Below are positions 50,170-58,920 of a stretch of DNA of 64,000 bases, piece after piece. Below the pieces are notes generated by a model that saw nothing but the letters and a program-made list of their open reading frames with translations, made no database searches and was not told the DNA's origin. Source of the DNA: JAFLCL01 sp964502175 (GTDB lineage Bacteria > Myxococcota_A > Polyangia > Polyangiales > Sandaracinaceae); the NCBI GenBank assembly GCA_964502175.1, contig CAZCVE010000007.1, forward strand, positions 62,001 through 126,000, read 5' to 3'. Every line of letters starts with the position of its first letter. The first letter of the stretch is position 1. The translations under genes and the position numbers were made by a program.

Positions 50170-51247
50170 CGCTTGGTTCGTGATCGTGTGCGTGCTGCTC
50201 GTGGGCTACGTGGTGCTCGACGGCTTCGACTTCGGCGCGGGCGTGCTCCACCGCATCGTCGCCACGAAGGACGCGGAGCGTCGTCAGGTGATCGCGGCCA
50301 TCGGTCCGTTCTGGGACGGCAACGAGGTCTTCCTGCTCGCGGCGGGCGGCGCGCTCTTCCTCGCGTTCTCGCGCGTGCTGGCGGTGGGTCTCTCGGGTCT
50401 CTACCTCGCGGTCATGCTGGTGCTCTGGGGGATCCTGCTGCGCGGCATCAGCCTCGAGCTCCGCAGTCATCTTCGTGACTCGATGTGGCGCTCGTTCTGG
50501 GACGTCGTCTTCCAGCTCGCGAGCGGCCTCCTCGCGCTGCTGCTCGGCGTCGCGCTCGGCTGCGTGCTCCGTGGGTTTCCGCTCGGCGACGACGGCTGGT
50601 TCGCGCTCGAGCTCTTCTCGTTCGAGTCACCGACGCGCGGCCTCGGCGTGGTCGACGCGTACACGCTCTTCACGGGTCTCTTCGCGCTGCTCCTGATCGC
50701 GCAGCACGGAGGACGCTTCCTCGCGATGCGCACGACGGGCGAGGTCGCCGTGCGCAGCAAGGCGATCGCGCAGCGGCTCTCGATCCTCGTCGCGATCGCG
50801 TGGGTCGTCGTCACCGCGCTGACCTACGTCTTCGCGCGTTCGGCGGCGACGACGTTCGCCGATCGTCCGTGGGCGTGGCCGCTCGCGGTGATCGCCGCTG
50901 CATCGATGTACGCGGGCTGGCACTTCGGTCGTCGCGACGAGACGGGACGCGCGTTCCTCGCGTCGTGCGCGACGATCGTGTCGCTGCTCGGCGTCGCTGC
51001 GACGAGCATGTACCCCGCGCTCCTGCGCTCCACGACGGACGCGCCCGCGCTCGACGTGACCAACGCCGCGAACCCCGACGGCGCGCTCGGCGTGGGCCTC
51101 CGCTGGTGGCTCGTCTCGTTCGCGCTGGTCGTCGCCTACTTCGTCAACCTCGCCCGCATCCACCGCGGTCCCGCGACGACGTATGGAGAAGGTGGCGATC
51201 AGGACGCGGAAGATCCGAGCCACGCGCACGGCGGGCACGACCACTGA
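50162..51247 (+). CDS. cydB: Cytochrome bd oxidase subunit II
   Basis: A 361-residue membrane protein with about 8-9 hydrophobic helices. It starts MADAWFVIVCVLLVGYVVLD and continues GFDFGAGVLHRIVATKDAER, the conserved N-terminal region of CydB, then IGPFWDGNEVFLLAAGGALF. It stabilises subunit I and the heme d site and carries no heme of its own. Like CydA it ends in a His-rich tail (SHAHGGHDH). The start codon lies inside cydA (8-base overlap), typical for the operon. A hairpin follows the stop. Confidence 0.95.
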   Translation: MADAWFVIVCVLLVGYVVLDGFDFGAGVLHRIVATKDAERRQVIAAIGPFWDGNEVFLLAAGGALFLAFSRVLAVGLSGLYLAVMLVLWGILLRGISLELRSHLRDSMWRSFWDVVFQLASGLLALLLGVALGCVLRGFPLGDDGWFALELFSFESPTRGLGVVDAYTLFTGLFALLLIAQHGGRFLAMRTTGEVAVRSKAIAQRLSILVAIAWVVVTALTYVFARSAATTFADRPWAWPLAVIAAASMYAGWHFGRRDETGRAFLASCATIVSLLGVAATSMYPALLRSTTDAPALDVTNAANPDGALGVGLRWWLVSFALVVAYFVNLARIHRGPATTYGEGGDQDAEDPSHAHGGHDH

Positions 51248-51250
51248 CGC

Positions 51251-51268
51251 GATCGCGCGGTCGCGATC
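51251..51268. terminator. Hairpin after cydB
   Basis: GATCGCG-CGGT-CGCGATC is a perfect 7-base inverted repeat in the 36-base gap between cydB and the convergent DUF1552 gene. No T-run; possible bidirectional terminator. Confidence 0.4.
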
Positions 51269-51283
51269 AGAAGCGCATCGCGC

Positions 51284-52627
51284 TCAGAGGAGATCGGGGA
51301 TGGGGCCCGTCGTGATGCCGTCGCCCGTGTAGCCGACGTGCGTCACGTCGGTCGCGCCGAAGGCGTGCATCAAGCTCGTGTAGAGGTTGTTCGTCGCCAT
51401 CGGCGAGCTGTCCCAGAGGTTCTCGGGATCGACGAAGCTCATCATGCGACCGAGCGGCACGCCGGCGCCGAGGCTGCCTGCGAGGATCGCCTGCACGCTG
51501 TTCTTGTTGTGGCCCGCGCCGTAGCCGAAGTCGGTGCTCCACAAGATCGTCGTGTGATCCAGCATCGAGCCACCGAGCATCGAGCCATCGCCCATCGGCT
51601 CGGGCGTCGTGTCGAGCTTCGTGAGCAGCTCGGCGAAGCGCTCTGCGTAGAAGCGGTAGCCGTCGACGAGACCCGTGATGCCGCGCATCGCCTCGCCCGA
51701 GTGCACCATCTCGTGCCAGTTCGCGAAGCCGCCGAGGTACGGCGCGAAGAGCGCGGGATCGTGATCGTCGGTCCACTCGATCGTGACCACGGGCGTCATG
51801 TCGCAGCCGAACGCGGCGATCGTGAGATCGAACATGTCGTTGGCCGCGCGCGCCCAGTCCGCGTTGCGGTCGTACGTCGCGGGGCGGCCGGGTGCCTCGC
51901 ACGCGGCGCGCGTGGCCGAGAGGCGCGTCTCGATCTCGTCGAGGTGCGCCGCGTGACGATCGAGGCGATCCCGATCTTCGTTCGGTAGGCGCGCCCGCAG
52001 CGAGCCGAAGCTCTCGCGCACCGCGTCGAGCGATCGAAGCCGTCGACGACGCCGGCGCGCGACGTCCTCGTCCGGCACCGTGAGGCTCGCGAAGTTCGCG
52101 TCCCACACCGCGAGCGGATCGCCCTCGGACTCCACGGGCTCGTTCGCCGCGCTGAGGAAGCGGCCCATGCGCGCGGTGTTGCCGACGGCGAGGTGGAGCG
52201 GTGAGCGATGCCCGGGCCCGCGGATGCGATCCCACACGAGCTGATCGATCGAGGCGCCGCCGCGATCGGGCACCGCGCACAGGCCGCCGGCCATCGCGCT
52301 CTGGTGGCCGTCGCCCATGCTCGCGTTGCCAGCCTTGCTGTCGATGCCGCGCAGGACGACGAGGCGATCACGGAACGCCGCCGCGGGCTCGAGGATCGGG
52401 CCGAGCGTGAAGTCGGTCGCGCTCGCGCCGGGGATCGCGAGCTGGTTCCACTGCGTGCCTTGGCCTTGGTGCCACACGAGGAAGCGACGCGGCACGCCCG
52501 GCGCCGCGCGCGCCGTGCCGTGGATCGACTCGAGGAAGGGAAGGGCGAGCACGGCGCCGCCGACGCCCGCGAGGAACGCGCGACGGCCCGAGAGGAACGC
52601 GCCGGTTCTGTGCTTCACGACGCTCAT
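51284..52627 (-). CDS. DUF1552 protein with Tat signal
   Basis: A 447-residue protein of the DUF1552 family. The N-terminus SGRRAFLAGVGGAVLALPFL has the twin-arginine pattern, so it is likely exported folded by Tat. The body has the DUF1552 pattern (FLVWHQGQGTQWNQLAIPGA, DRLVVLRGIDSKAGNASMGD, HTTILWSTDFGYGAGHNKNS and VPLGRMMSFVDPENLWDS). The fold is related to alkaline phosphatase/sulfatase-like DUF1501 proteins, but the activity is unknown. Its start overlaps the stop of the DUF1592 gene (ATGA); this DUF1592/DUF1552 pairing recurs in myxobacteria and planctomycetes. Confidence 0.88.
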   Translation of the reverse strand: MSVVKHRTGAFLSGRRAFLAGVGGAVLALPFLESIHGTARAAPGVPRRFLVWHQGQGTQWNQLAIPGASATDFTLGPILEPAAAFRDRLVVLRGIDSKAGNASMGDGHQSAMAGGLCAVPDRGGASIDQLVWDRIRGPGHRSPLHLAVGNTARMGRFLSAANEPVESEGDPLAVWDANFASLTVPDEDVARRRRRRLRSLDAVRESFGSLRARLPNEDRDRLDRHAAHLDEIETRLSATRAACEAPGRPATYDRNADWARAANDMFDLTIAAFGCDMTPVVTIEWTDDHDPALFAPYLGGFANWHEMVHSGEAMRGITGLVDGYRFYAERFAELLTKLDTTPEPMGDGSMLGGSMLDHTTILWSTDFGYGAGHNKNSVQAILAGSLGAGVPLGRMMSFVDPENLWDSSPMATNNLYTSLMHAFGATDVTHVGYTGDGITTGPIPDLL

Positions 52628-54303
52628 CGCTCGATCCTCCGCGCGCGGAACGCTTCGCTGGTCGCGATGGCGACGAGCAGCTCTCGGATGTCGCCGTCGC
52701 TCTCCGCGAACTGGGCGGCGATCTGATCGATCGCGCAGTCGTCGATCTCCGCGTCGTCGGCGATGCGGCTGATCACGCGACCCTCCGCGTAGCCGAAGAC
52801 CTGACGCGCGAAGCAGCTGCGCACCACGGGGCTCGTCGCGAGCGCATCGGACACCGACGCGCCGCCGTTCACGGGCACGTCGAGCGCGCCGTCGAAGCTG
52901 CGCACGCGGCCGCTCGCGTCGACGTCGAGATCGTTCTCGTCGGTGTCGCGGTGGGCGCCGACTGCGTCGAAGTCCTCGAACGCGAAGCCGATCGGATCGA
53001 TGCGATCGTGACAGCCCGCGCACACCGGATCGGCGCGGTGCGCGGTGAAGCGCTGTCGCGTGGTGCGCGTGGGATCCTGCGGCGGCGAGGTGACCGCGAG
53101 GCCGACGGGCAGCTCCATGTCCTCGCACAGCACCTGACGAATGATCGTCACGCCGCGCAGCACGGGCGCAGGCTCGGTCGCGCCGGCGTGGCCGGCGAGG
53201 AAGCCCGAGAGGTTCAGGATGCCGCGGCGCTCGGGGCCGAGGCTCGCGCGACCGGTGGTCGTCGTCGTCCCGTAGATCGATGCGAGCTGTGCATCGACGA
53301 CGGCGAAGTCTGCCGAGAGCAGCGTCTCGAGGCGCGCGTCGTCGTTCATCACCTCGGTCACGAAGAGGCCGTGCTCGCTCGCGATCGAGGCCTGGAGGCC
53401 GCCGGCCCACGCAGGGAACGTCGCAGGATCTTTCGTCATGCCGCGCACGCGATGGAGCTCGAGCCAGTCCTCGACGAAGCCGACCATCATCGTCGTCGTG
53501 CGTGGATCCTCGACCATGCGGCGGGCCGCGATCTCCACGTCCTCGCGCGTGCCGAGGCGGCCTTCGTCGGCGGCCGCGCGTAGCGTCGCGTCGGGCGGCT
53601 CGTTCCACAGGAAGTACGAGAGGCGCTCGGCGACGGTGTGATCGGGCAGGCGGATCACGCCGTCTTCTTCGGTCTCGAGATCGGTCGTCAGGTAGTGGAG
53701 CTGCGGGCTCGCGAGCATCGCCTCGACGACGCCGATCACACCCTCGCGCACGGAGAGCGCCTCGTCGGTGACGAGGTCGGCATAGAGCGACGCGAAGATC
53801 GTGCGCTCGTCGTCGCGCAGCGGACGCCGAAACGCGCGCGCGCCCAGATCGTCGACATAGCTTGCGAGGCACGCGTCGGTCTCGCTCGCCGTCGGCGTGC
53901 AGCCGAGCAGCGTCGCGACGTCCTCAGGCACCACGCGCTCGGCGATGTCGGACGCCGAGTCCGCGAGCGTCACGGCACCATCGCGGCTCACCTCACCGAG
54001 CACCGCGTCGGTGCGGTAGCCGCGTCGGTAGAGCGCGCGAGGGAAGGGCACGTCCGTCGAGGTGCCCGCGCCGAAGAGGCCATCGAGCGTCGCCTGCCAC
54101 TGCGTCTCGGTGAGACGACGGAGCGGCGCGTCGCCGGGCGAAGGATCCATGCAGATCGGCTGCGGGCCCGGACCTGGCCCTGGAGCTCCAGGTCGAATCG
54201 GCCCGGAGTCGAGATCACCGACGCATCCCGGCGCGAGGGCGGAAGCGAGCCCCAGGAGGCCCAATGCGCCGAGGATATTCGCGTTTCGGAGCCTCACGAG
54301 CAC
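52624..54303 (-). CDS. DUF1592/DUF1588/DUF1585 cytochrome-like lipoprotein
   Basis: A 559-residue exported protein (signal ASALAPGC, possible lipobox at Cys27). Domains in order: DUF1587/1595-like (RLTETQWQATLDGLFGAG, CLASYVDDLGARAFRRPL), DUF1592 (LPDHTVAERLSYFLWNEPPD), DUF1588 (GILNLSGFLAGHAGATEPAP, RGVTIIRQVLCEDMELPVG) with the heme-type CAGCH in ADPVCAGCHDRIDPIG, and DUF1585 (SCFARQVFGYAEGRVISRI). This PSD/DUF family occurs with c-type heme binding and is thought to be redox-active or polymer-acting; nothing is proven. It is the first gene of the pair with DUF1552. Confidence 0.88.
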   Translation of the reverse strand: MLVRLRNANILGALGLLGLASALAPGCVGDLDSGPIRPGAPGPGPGPQPICMDPSPGDAPLRRLTETQWQATLDGLFGAGTSTDVPFPRALYRRGYRTDAVLGEVSRDGAVTLADSASDIAERVVPEDVATLLGCTPTASETDACLASYVDDLGARAFRRPLRDDERTIFASLYADLVTDEALSVREGVIGVVEAMLASPQLHYLTTDLETEEDGVIRLPDHTVAERLSYFLWNEPPDATLRAAADEGRLGTREDVEIAARRMVEDPRTTTMMVGFVEDWLELHRVRGMTKDPATFPAWAGGLQASIASEHGLFVTEVMNDDARLETLLSADFAVVDAQLASIYGTTTTTGRASLGPERRGILNLSGFLAGHAGATEPAPVLRGVTIIRQVLCEDMELPVGLAVTSPPQDPTRTTRQRFTAHRADPVCAGCHDRIDPIGFAFEDFDAVGAHRDTDENDLDVDASGRVRSFDGALDVPVNGGASVSDALATSPVVRSCFARQVFGYAEGRVISRIADDAEIDDCAIDQIAAQFAESDGDIRELLVAIATSEAFRARRIER

Positions 54304-54342
54304 GTCGGTACCCCGACCACGCGCAAGCGGCTCACGCCCCGT

Positions 54343-55776
54343 TTAGAAAGCACCGTTCAGAAAGCCGATGGCCTTGCCGTAGTTGTAGAGCTTCTCCAGC
54401 GCGTACCGCGCGATCTCTCCCGTCGATGTCGCCGCTCGCCACATGAACTCGAGCCGAACGGAACTGTCGCGCACGGTGCAGAGGACGTCGGCGTTTCGGA
54501 CCTGAGCGTCTCCGAGAGATGACTCGAGAGAGTACGCGTCAATCAATCCGTACGAGCGAAGCGCCTGAGCGATCGTGCCGTTCAGCGCACCGTCATCCGT
54601 CTTCGCGAAGTGAGTGAGGCGCTTGAACTCCTCGACGCGCGCGCTCTCCGCAGGTCGCCCGGGCCCTCGCGGCTCCACTGGCTGACCCCGCAGCGCTCGA
54701 GCGAGTTGGCTCTTCTGGAGTCGATCGGCGGACCCAGAAACCGTCGTCGCGAAACCAGTCTGTCCGAGACGCTGCGACAACGTTTCGTCGGCGTGTTCGC
54801 GGATCACGGCGAGCGCTGTCATGAACGGGACGTACAGGATCCTCGCGTCGAATGTTCGGCCCAACAGTCCGAGCTTCGCAGGGTAGCGCTTCAGGTCTTG
54901 AACCACGTTCGCGTCGGTGGACGCGAGCAGGCGCTCGACGTCTGCGTAGAAGTGAGCCCCGGCCGTGAGCGTCCCGACCTCCGTCTCCGGATCGTTCCCT
55001 GCCACCACGACGACCCAAAGGTTGTATCGGTCCCTCTCGGGGAGGTGGTTGAACAGGGTCGTTCGGTTTCGCTGCTCTTCAGCGCGCAAGGTGGCGAGGA
55101 AGGCTCCGATGGTGGGCGCGCTCGCGGCCAGCTCGGTCGCGCGGTCCTCGGTGATTCCGAGTGCGATGAGGGAGGCACCACCGTTCAGCGCCTGGATCGT
55201 GCCGCGCGCGACGTCGATGTACTCGCTCTTCGGAAGACCCTCGAAGGGCAGGCCGTCGGGTGTGACCCCCAACAACGCGTCCCCGCCCACCTCGGCAGCC
55301 TTGCCGAGGATTCGTCGAACGGCGTCACCGCTGGTGCAGGGCCACACGACCAGCGTCTTCAGTCCCTCGCGAGACCGAATGAACTCATTGATGGCATGAA
55401 GCGCTCGGTCGAGTGCCGGCGCATCGATGTTCGCCACCGCCTCGCGTCCACTCAGCACCACCACACGGAGTCGCTCGGGCCCATCGGGCATCTCCCAGAG
55501 GGCTTCCTCGACGGGCTGCTCGTTGCTCACGGTGATCGTGCGCACGCCCTCGCGAAACAGCTTCAGCGTGTGGAGGAACGTGGACTTGCCGCTTCCGGGC
55601 ATCCCGTGAAGCACCAGGAACGCCCCTTGGCCAGCGCCGAGCATGTCGTCGTAGATCTGATCGACGATGGCGAGTGTGCTCCGCACCGGTCGGACGATCG
55701 TCGACAGCTCCGCGTCTTGCGCGAAGTTCTGAAGTGACTCGAACCGGTTGGGGATCTGAATCCGCGTGCCCGTCAC
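54343..55776 (-). CDS. Orphan P-loop ATPase of unknown function
   Basis: A 477-residue protein with Walker A HGMPGSGKSTFLHTLKLF near residue 58; a plausible Walker B is GLKTLVVWPCTSG or RYNLWVVVVAGNDPE. The N-terminal 50 residues (IQIPNRFESLQNFAQDAELS) precede the ATPase core, and the C-terminal part contains a polar linker (ALRGQPVEPRGPGRPAESAR) and a helical end (MWRAATSTGEIARYALEKLY). No nuclease or membrane segment was recognised. It stands alone between a DUF1592 gene and a lipoprotein gene. The lack of partner and atypical look would suit a single-gene defence or regulatory ATPase; this is speculation. Confidence 0.7.
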   Translation of the reverse strand: MTGTRIQIPNRFESLQNFAQDAELSTIVRPVRSTLAIVDQIYDDMLGAGQGAFLVLHGMPGSGKSTFLHTLKLFREGVRTITVSNEQPVEEALWEMPDGPERLRVVVLSGREAVANIDAPALDRALHAINEFIRSREGLKTLVVWPCTSGDAVRRILGKAAEVGGDALLGVTPDGLPFEGLPKSEYIDVARGTIQALNGGASLIALGITEDRATELAASAPTIGAFLATLRAEEQRNRTTLFNHLPERDRYNLWVVVVAGNDPETEVGTLTAGAHFYADVERLLASTDANVVQDLKRYPAKLGLLGRTFDARILYVPFMTALAVIREHADETLSQRLGQTGFATTVSGSADRLQKSQLARALRGQPVEPRGPGRPAESARVEEFKRLTHFAKTDDGALNGTIAQALRSYGLIDAYSLESSLGDAQVRNADVLCTVRDSSVRLEFMWRAATSTGEIARYALEKLYNYGKAIGFLNGAF

Positions 55777-55797
55777 CGTTCGACTCTACGCCGAGCG

Positions 55798-56565
55798 TCA
55801 CGGCGAGGGAACGAAGATGCCCGTGAGCGCCGCCGCGACGCCGGCCGCAGGCTCGTCGGCCTGCGCACAGTTACAGATCACGCAGGGCGCGTGGTAGCCG
55901 CGCGCGACATGGGCGAAGAGCGTGCGGTCGCTGCTGTAGCGGCCCTCGTCCTGCGCGAGCACGAGCTCCGCGGTGGCGCTGGCGATCGTGACCTCGCGCA
56001 GCTCACCGCAGCCCGTCGAGCAGCGCGTCGTGCCGGGGCTCACCTCGATCGCCTCGCTGCGCTCCGACACGAGATCTCCGACGACGAGGTCGAGCGAGCC
56101 GCCGCATCCGGCGCAGCGTCGTGCGTCGAAGACGTGCAGCACGGCGTACGTCGTGCCATCGGTCTCGAGCGTGCCGCTCGCCATCGCATCGCCTCCGCCG
56201 ATCTGCGCGAGCGCATCGCCCACGCGACCCACGACGAGATCGAACGGGCAGCTGCCGCCGCACGCGTCGAGGTGCACGCGCACGCCGTCTTCGCTCGGCT
56301 CGCCGTCGATGCCGAGGAACGTGATCGCGCTCCCGCCCATGGGCAGGCCCGGATCGAAGCGGATCGTGGCCTCTGCGCCGACGATGCACGCGGCGTCCGG
56401 CGGGATCGTGAGCACGTCCGGCTCGACGAACGGCGCGTCGACCGTGGGGGGACCCGTGTCGAGCACTGGAAGCGCATCGCTCACGGGGCCCGCGTCGTCG
56501 ACGCGCTCGTGCGACATGCAGGCGGTGAGGAAGACGAGACACGAGAGCGCGATCACACGGGACAT
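55798..56565 (-). CDS. Lipoprotein of unknown function
   Basis: A 255-residue lipoprotein (lipobox LTAC, Cys16) with a Pro/Asp linker (VSDALPVLDTGPPTVDAPFV). The mature domain is beta-rich with paired cysteines (LDACGGSCPFDLVVGRVGDA, DARRCAGCGGSLDLVVGDLV, TTRCSTGCGELREVTIASAT, APCVICNCAQADEP), which could be disulfides or metal sites. No family was recognised. The gene has its own 45-base gap from argA and ends 22 bases before the ATPase gene. Confidence 0.75.
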   Translation of the reverse strand: MSRVIALSCLVFLTACMSHERVDDAGPVSDALPVLDTGPPTVDAPFVEPDVLTIPPDAACIVGAEATIRFDPGLPMGGSAITFLGIDGEPSEDGVRVHLDACGGSCPFDLVVGRVGDALAQIGGGDAMASGTLETDGTTYAVLHVFDARRCAGCGGSLDLVVGDLVSERSEAIEVSPGTTRCSTGCGELREVTIASATAELVLAQDEGRYSSDRTLFAHVARGYHAPCVICNCAQADEPAAGVAAALTGIFVPSP

Positions 56566-56610
56566 GGCCTCACCTACAGCAGATCGCGTGCCGGGCTCAC
56601 GCTGGCACAG

Positions 56611-58026
56611 TCACAGCTCGCGGAAGAGCACCTTACTCTTGCGTCGCTTGTCGTAGCGGGCGCGTCGCGCAGGGGGGAGCTGCGTCCAGCGCACGGGCTG
56701 AAAGCCTCGCTCGCGGAAGAAGTGCGCGCTCTGCGTGGTGAGCACGAAGAGGTGCGAGATGCCCTGCGCCTGCGCGCGCTCGGCGAGGTACTCGACGATC
56801 GCCTCACCGCGGCCCGCCTCTCGGTAGGTGTTGTCGACGGCGAGACAGTAGAGCTCACCCACCTTGCCGCGGCCCTCGCGCGGGTCGTCGAACACCTCGA
56901 GCGCCGCGCAGCCGATCACCATGCCGTCGCGCTCGACGACGACGAAACGATCGATCTCGTGCTCGAGCGTCTCTTGGCTGCGTCGCACGAGGATCCCGGC
57001 CTCTTCGAGCGGCGCGAGGATGCGGAGCAGACCTCCGATGTCCTCGAGCTTCGCAGGGCGAAGGCCCTCGTACTGCTCCGCGGTGACGAGCGTGCCGCGA
57101 CCTTCGCGCGTGAAGAGCTCTTGCAGCACCGCCCCATCGGCACGTCGCTCCACGAGGTGCACACGTCGCACGCCCTCGCGACACGCACGCGCCGCGGCGA
57201 GGAGGTGCTTGGCGGTGTCCGGATGGAGGTGCTTTCCGCCCTTCGCGAGCTCGTCGGCTTCAACGGGCGTGAGCTGCTGGAGCAGGCGTCCGCGCCGATC
57301 GACCGCGCCCTTGCCCTCGACGAGCGAGATCAGCTTGTCGGCCTTGAGCGCCGCTGCCGCGGCCGCGGCCACCTCGTGCGACGCGAGGTTGAAGGCCTCG
57401 CCCGTGGGCGAGTAGCCGAGCGGCGAGAGCAGCACGATCGCGCCCGAGTCGAGGCGCTGCTGGATGCCCTCGGTGTCGATGCGTCGCACGCCGCCCGTGT
57501 ACTGGAAGTCGATCCCGTCGCGCACGCCCCACGGCCGCGCGGTGACGAAGTTTCCGGACGCGACGCGGAGGCGCGCGTGCTCCATCGGCGAGCTCGGCAG
57601 GCCCATCGAGAAGAGGCCCTCGATGCGCCCGCGGATCGAGCCCACCGCGTCGCCGACGCAGCTCATCGTCGCGCGATCGGTGATGCGCAGTCCTTGATGG
57701 AAGCGCTGCGGGATCTTTCGCTCGCGCATGCGGCGCTCGATCTGGGGCTTGCTGCCGTGCACCAGCACGAGCCGCACGCCGAGCGAGTGCATGAGCGCGA
57801 GGTCGGTCACGAGCTTGGGGAAGTCCGCGTCGATCACGGCCTCGCCGCCGAACATCACGACGAACGTGCGACCGCGGTGCGCGTGGATGTAAGGGGCCGA
57901 TGCGCGGAAGAACTCGACGAACGGGCTCGGCGGCGCGGGGGCGCGACGACGCACGACCCTGGTCTCTTCGGTGCGCGTGGTGCCTTCGTGATCCTCGGAG
58001 AGGTGCAGCGCGTTGTCGTCGTTCAT
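56611..58026 (-). CDS. argA: Amino-acid N-acetyltransferase (N-acetylglutamate synthase)
   Basis: A 471-residue enzyme that acetylates glutamate with acetyl-CoA, the first step of arginine synthesis. The N-terminal amino-acid-kinase-like domain (about 40-300) reads RTFVVMFGGEAVIDADFPKL, GVRLVLVHGSKPQIERRM and AIVLLSPLGYSPTGEAFNLA; the C-terminal GNAT domain (about 300-470) has VGELYCLAVDNTYREAGRGE with the acetyl-CoA loop and SHLFVLTTQSAHFFRERGF. The layout is that of ArgA rather than ArgJ. The start MNDDNALH was chosen. argE lies 0.9 kb away on the same strand, with the H1-like gene between. Confidence 0.93.
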   Translation of the reverse strand: MNDDNALHLSEDHEGTTRTEETRVVRRRAPAPPSPFVEFFRASAPYIHAHRGRTFVVMFGGEAVIDADFPKLVTDLALMHSLGVRLVLVHGSKPQIERRMRERKIPQRFHQGLRITDRATMSCVGDAVGSIRGRIEGLFSMGLPSSPMEHARLRVASGNFVTARPWGVRDGIDFQYTGGVRRIDTEGIQQRLDSGAIVLLSPLGYSPTGEAFNLASHEVAAAAAAALKADKLISLVEGKGAVDRRGRLLQQLTPVEADELAKGGKHLHPDTAKHLLAAARACREGVRRVHLVERRADGAVLQELFTREGRGTLVTAEQYEGLRPAKLEDIGGLLRILAPLEEAGILVRRSQETLEHEIDRFVVVERDGMVIGCAALEVFDDPREGRGKVGELYCLAVDNTYREAGRGEAIVEYLAERAQAQGISHLFVLTTQSAHFFRERGFQPVRWTQLPPARRARYDKRRKSKVLFREL

Positions 58027-58094
58027 CGAAGGCGCGGACTTTCGCACGGAAGGACGCGTTCGCGCGATACTCGCCGCTCACTGGAGGCGAGGCG

Positions 58095-58913
58095 ATGGCC
58101 ACTGCGCGAAAGACGAACACGAAGACCGCCTCGAAGGCGTCGGACGGAAAGAAGTCCGGAGGGAGAGAGTCCGAAGGCCGAAAGTCCGAGGGCCGAAAGT
58201 CCGAGGGCCGAAAGTCCGAGGGACGGAGCAAGCGTCAGTCGGACGCGCGAAAGTCCGCCGCGAAGAAGCCCGAGCTGCGATCGGGCAAGCCGAAGCGTCG
58301 CAAGGTGTCGCCGAAGGTGGCGGCCGCGGCTGAGGCGAAGAAGGCGGCGCCGAAGCCCGAGCCGAAGATCGAGCCGAAGAAGGTCGTGGCGAAGCGCGAT
58401 GTGAAGGCGGCCGCGCGCGCGAGCACGCCCAAGCTCGAAGAGAAGGCGCCGGCCGCGGCGCGAAAGCTCGTGGGCACCGCGGGCGCGCAGGTGCTCGGCG
58501 ATCTCGGCCTCACGAACGACGAGCTCTTCGCGTTCTTGCCGGACGAGGAGAAGTGGGTGCGCGGCGTCTTCTGGTGCCAGCTCGAGCTGCCGCTCTCGCT
58601 CGAGCAGATCGGTACGCACTTCGAGGGCCGCTACAGCGTCGAGTTCGGCGACGGCCTCAAGTTCCCGCCCGACGGCCCCGACGACGGCATCCCGATCCGC
58701 ACGGTCACGCTGTCGCCCAAGGGACGCTACGTGCACTACACGTTCTACGGCATGCGCGGCGACGAGTACGTCAGCGACGGCAGCTTCCAGCTCGAGGCCT
58801 CGTTCCGCGAGAGCGGCACGTCGTGGGGCTCGAACCGCGCGGTCTACGAGCGCTTCAAGGCGCTCGAGCTCGGCTCGCTCGGCGTCACGCGCGTGAACGA
58901 GCTCACCGAGTAG
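58095..58913 (+). CDS. Histone H1-like Lys/Ala-rich protein with a C-terminal domain
   Basis: A 272-residue protein. Residues 1-125 are a low-complexity, very basic segment with KSEGR repeats (ESEGRKSEGRKSEGRKSEGR) and KK/AAKA stretches like eukaryotic H1 tails, expected to bind DNA or RNA. Residues about 130-272 are a folded domain (LGDLGLTNDELFAFLPDEEK, LEQIGTHFEGRYSVEFGDGL, GRYVHYTFYGMRGDEYVSDG) of unknown family. The two halves suggest a nucleic-acid-tethered protein. It is divergent from argA with 68 bases between, and convergent with argE with 7 bases between. Confidence 0.78.
   Translation: MATARKTNTKTASKASDGKKSGGRESEGRKSEGRKSEGRKSEGRSKRQSDARKSAAKKPELRSGKPKRRKVSPKVAAAAEAKKAAPKPEPKIEPKKVVAKRDVKAAARASTPKLEEKAPAAARKLVGTAGAQVLGDLGLTNDELFAFLPDEEKWVRGVFWCQLELPLSLEQIGTHFEGRYSVEFGDGLKFPPDGPDDGIPIRTVTLSPKGRYVHYTFYGMRGDEYVSDGSFQLEASFRESGTSWGSNRAVYERFKALELGSLGVTRVNELTE
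58166..58226 (+). repeat. 15-base tandem repeats encoding KSEGR
   Basis: Four consecutive copies of a 15-base unit (AAAGTCCGAGGGCCG-like) encode ESEGR-KSEGR-KSEGR-KSEGR. Three are identical over the core. The frame is kept whatever the copy number. Compare the 15-base repeats in the ABC ATPase at 33246-33330. Confidence 0.8.
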
Positions 58914-58920
58914 TCGCGTC

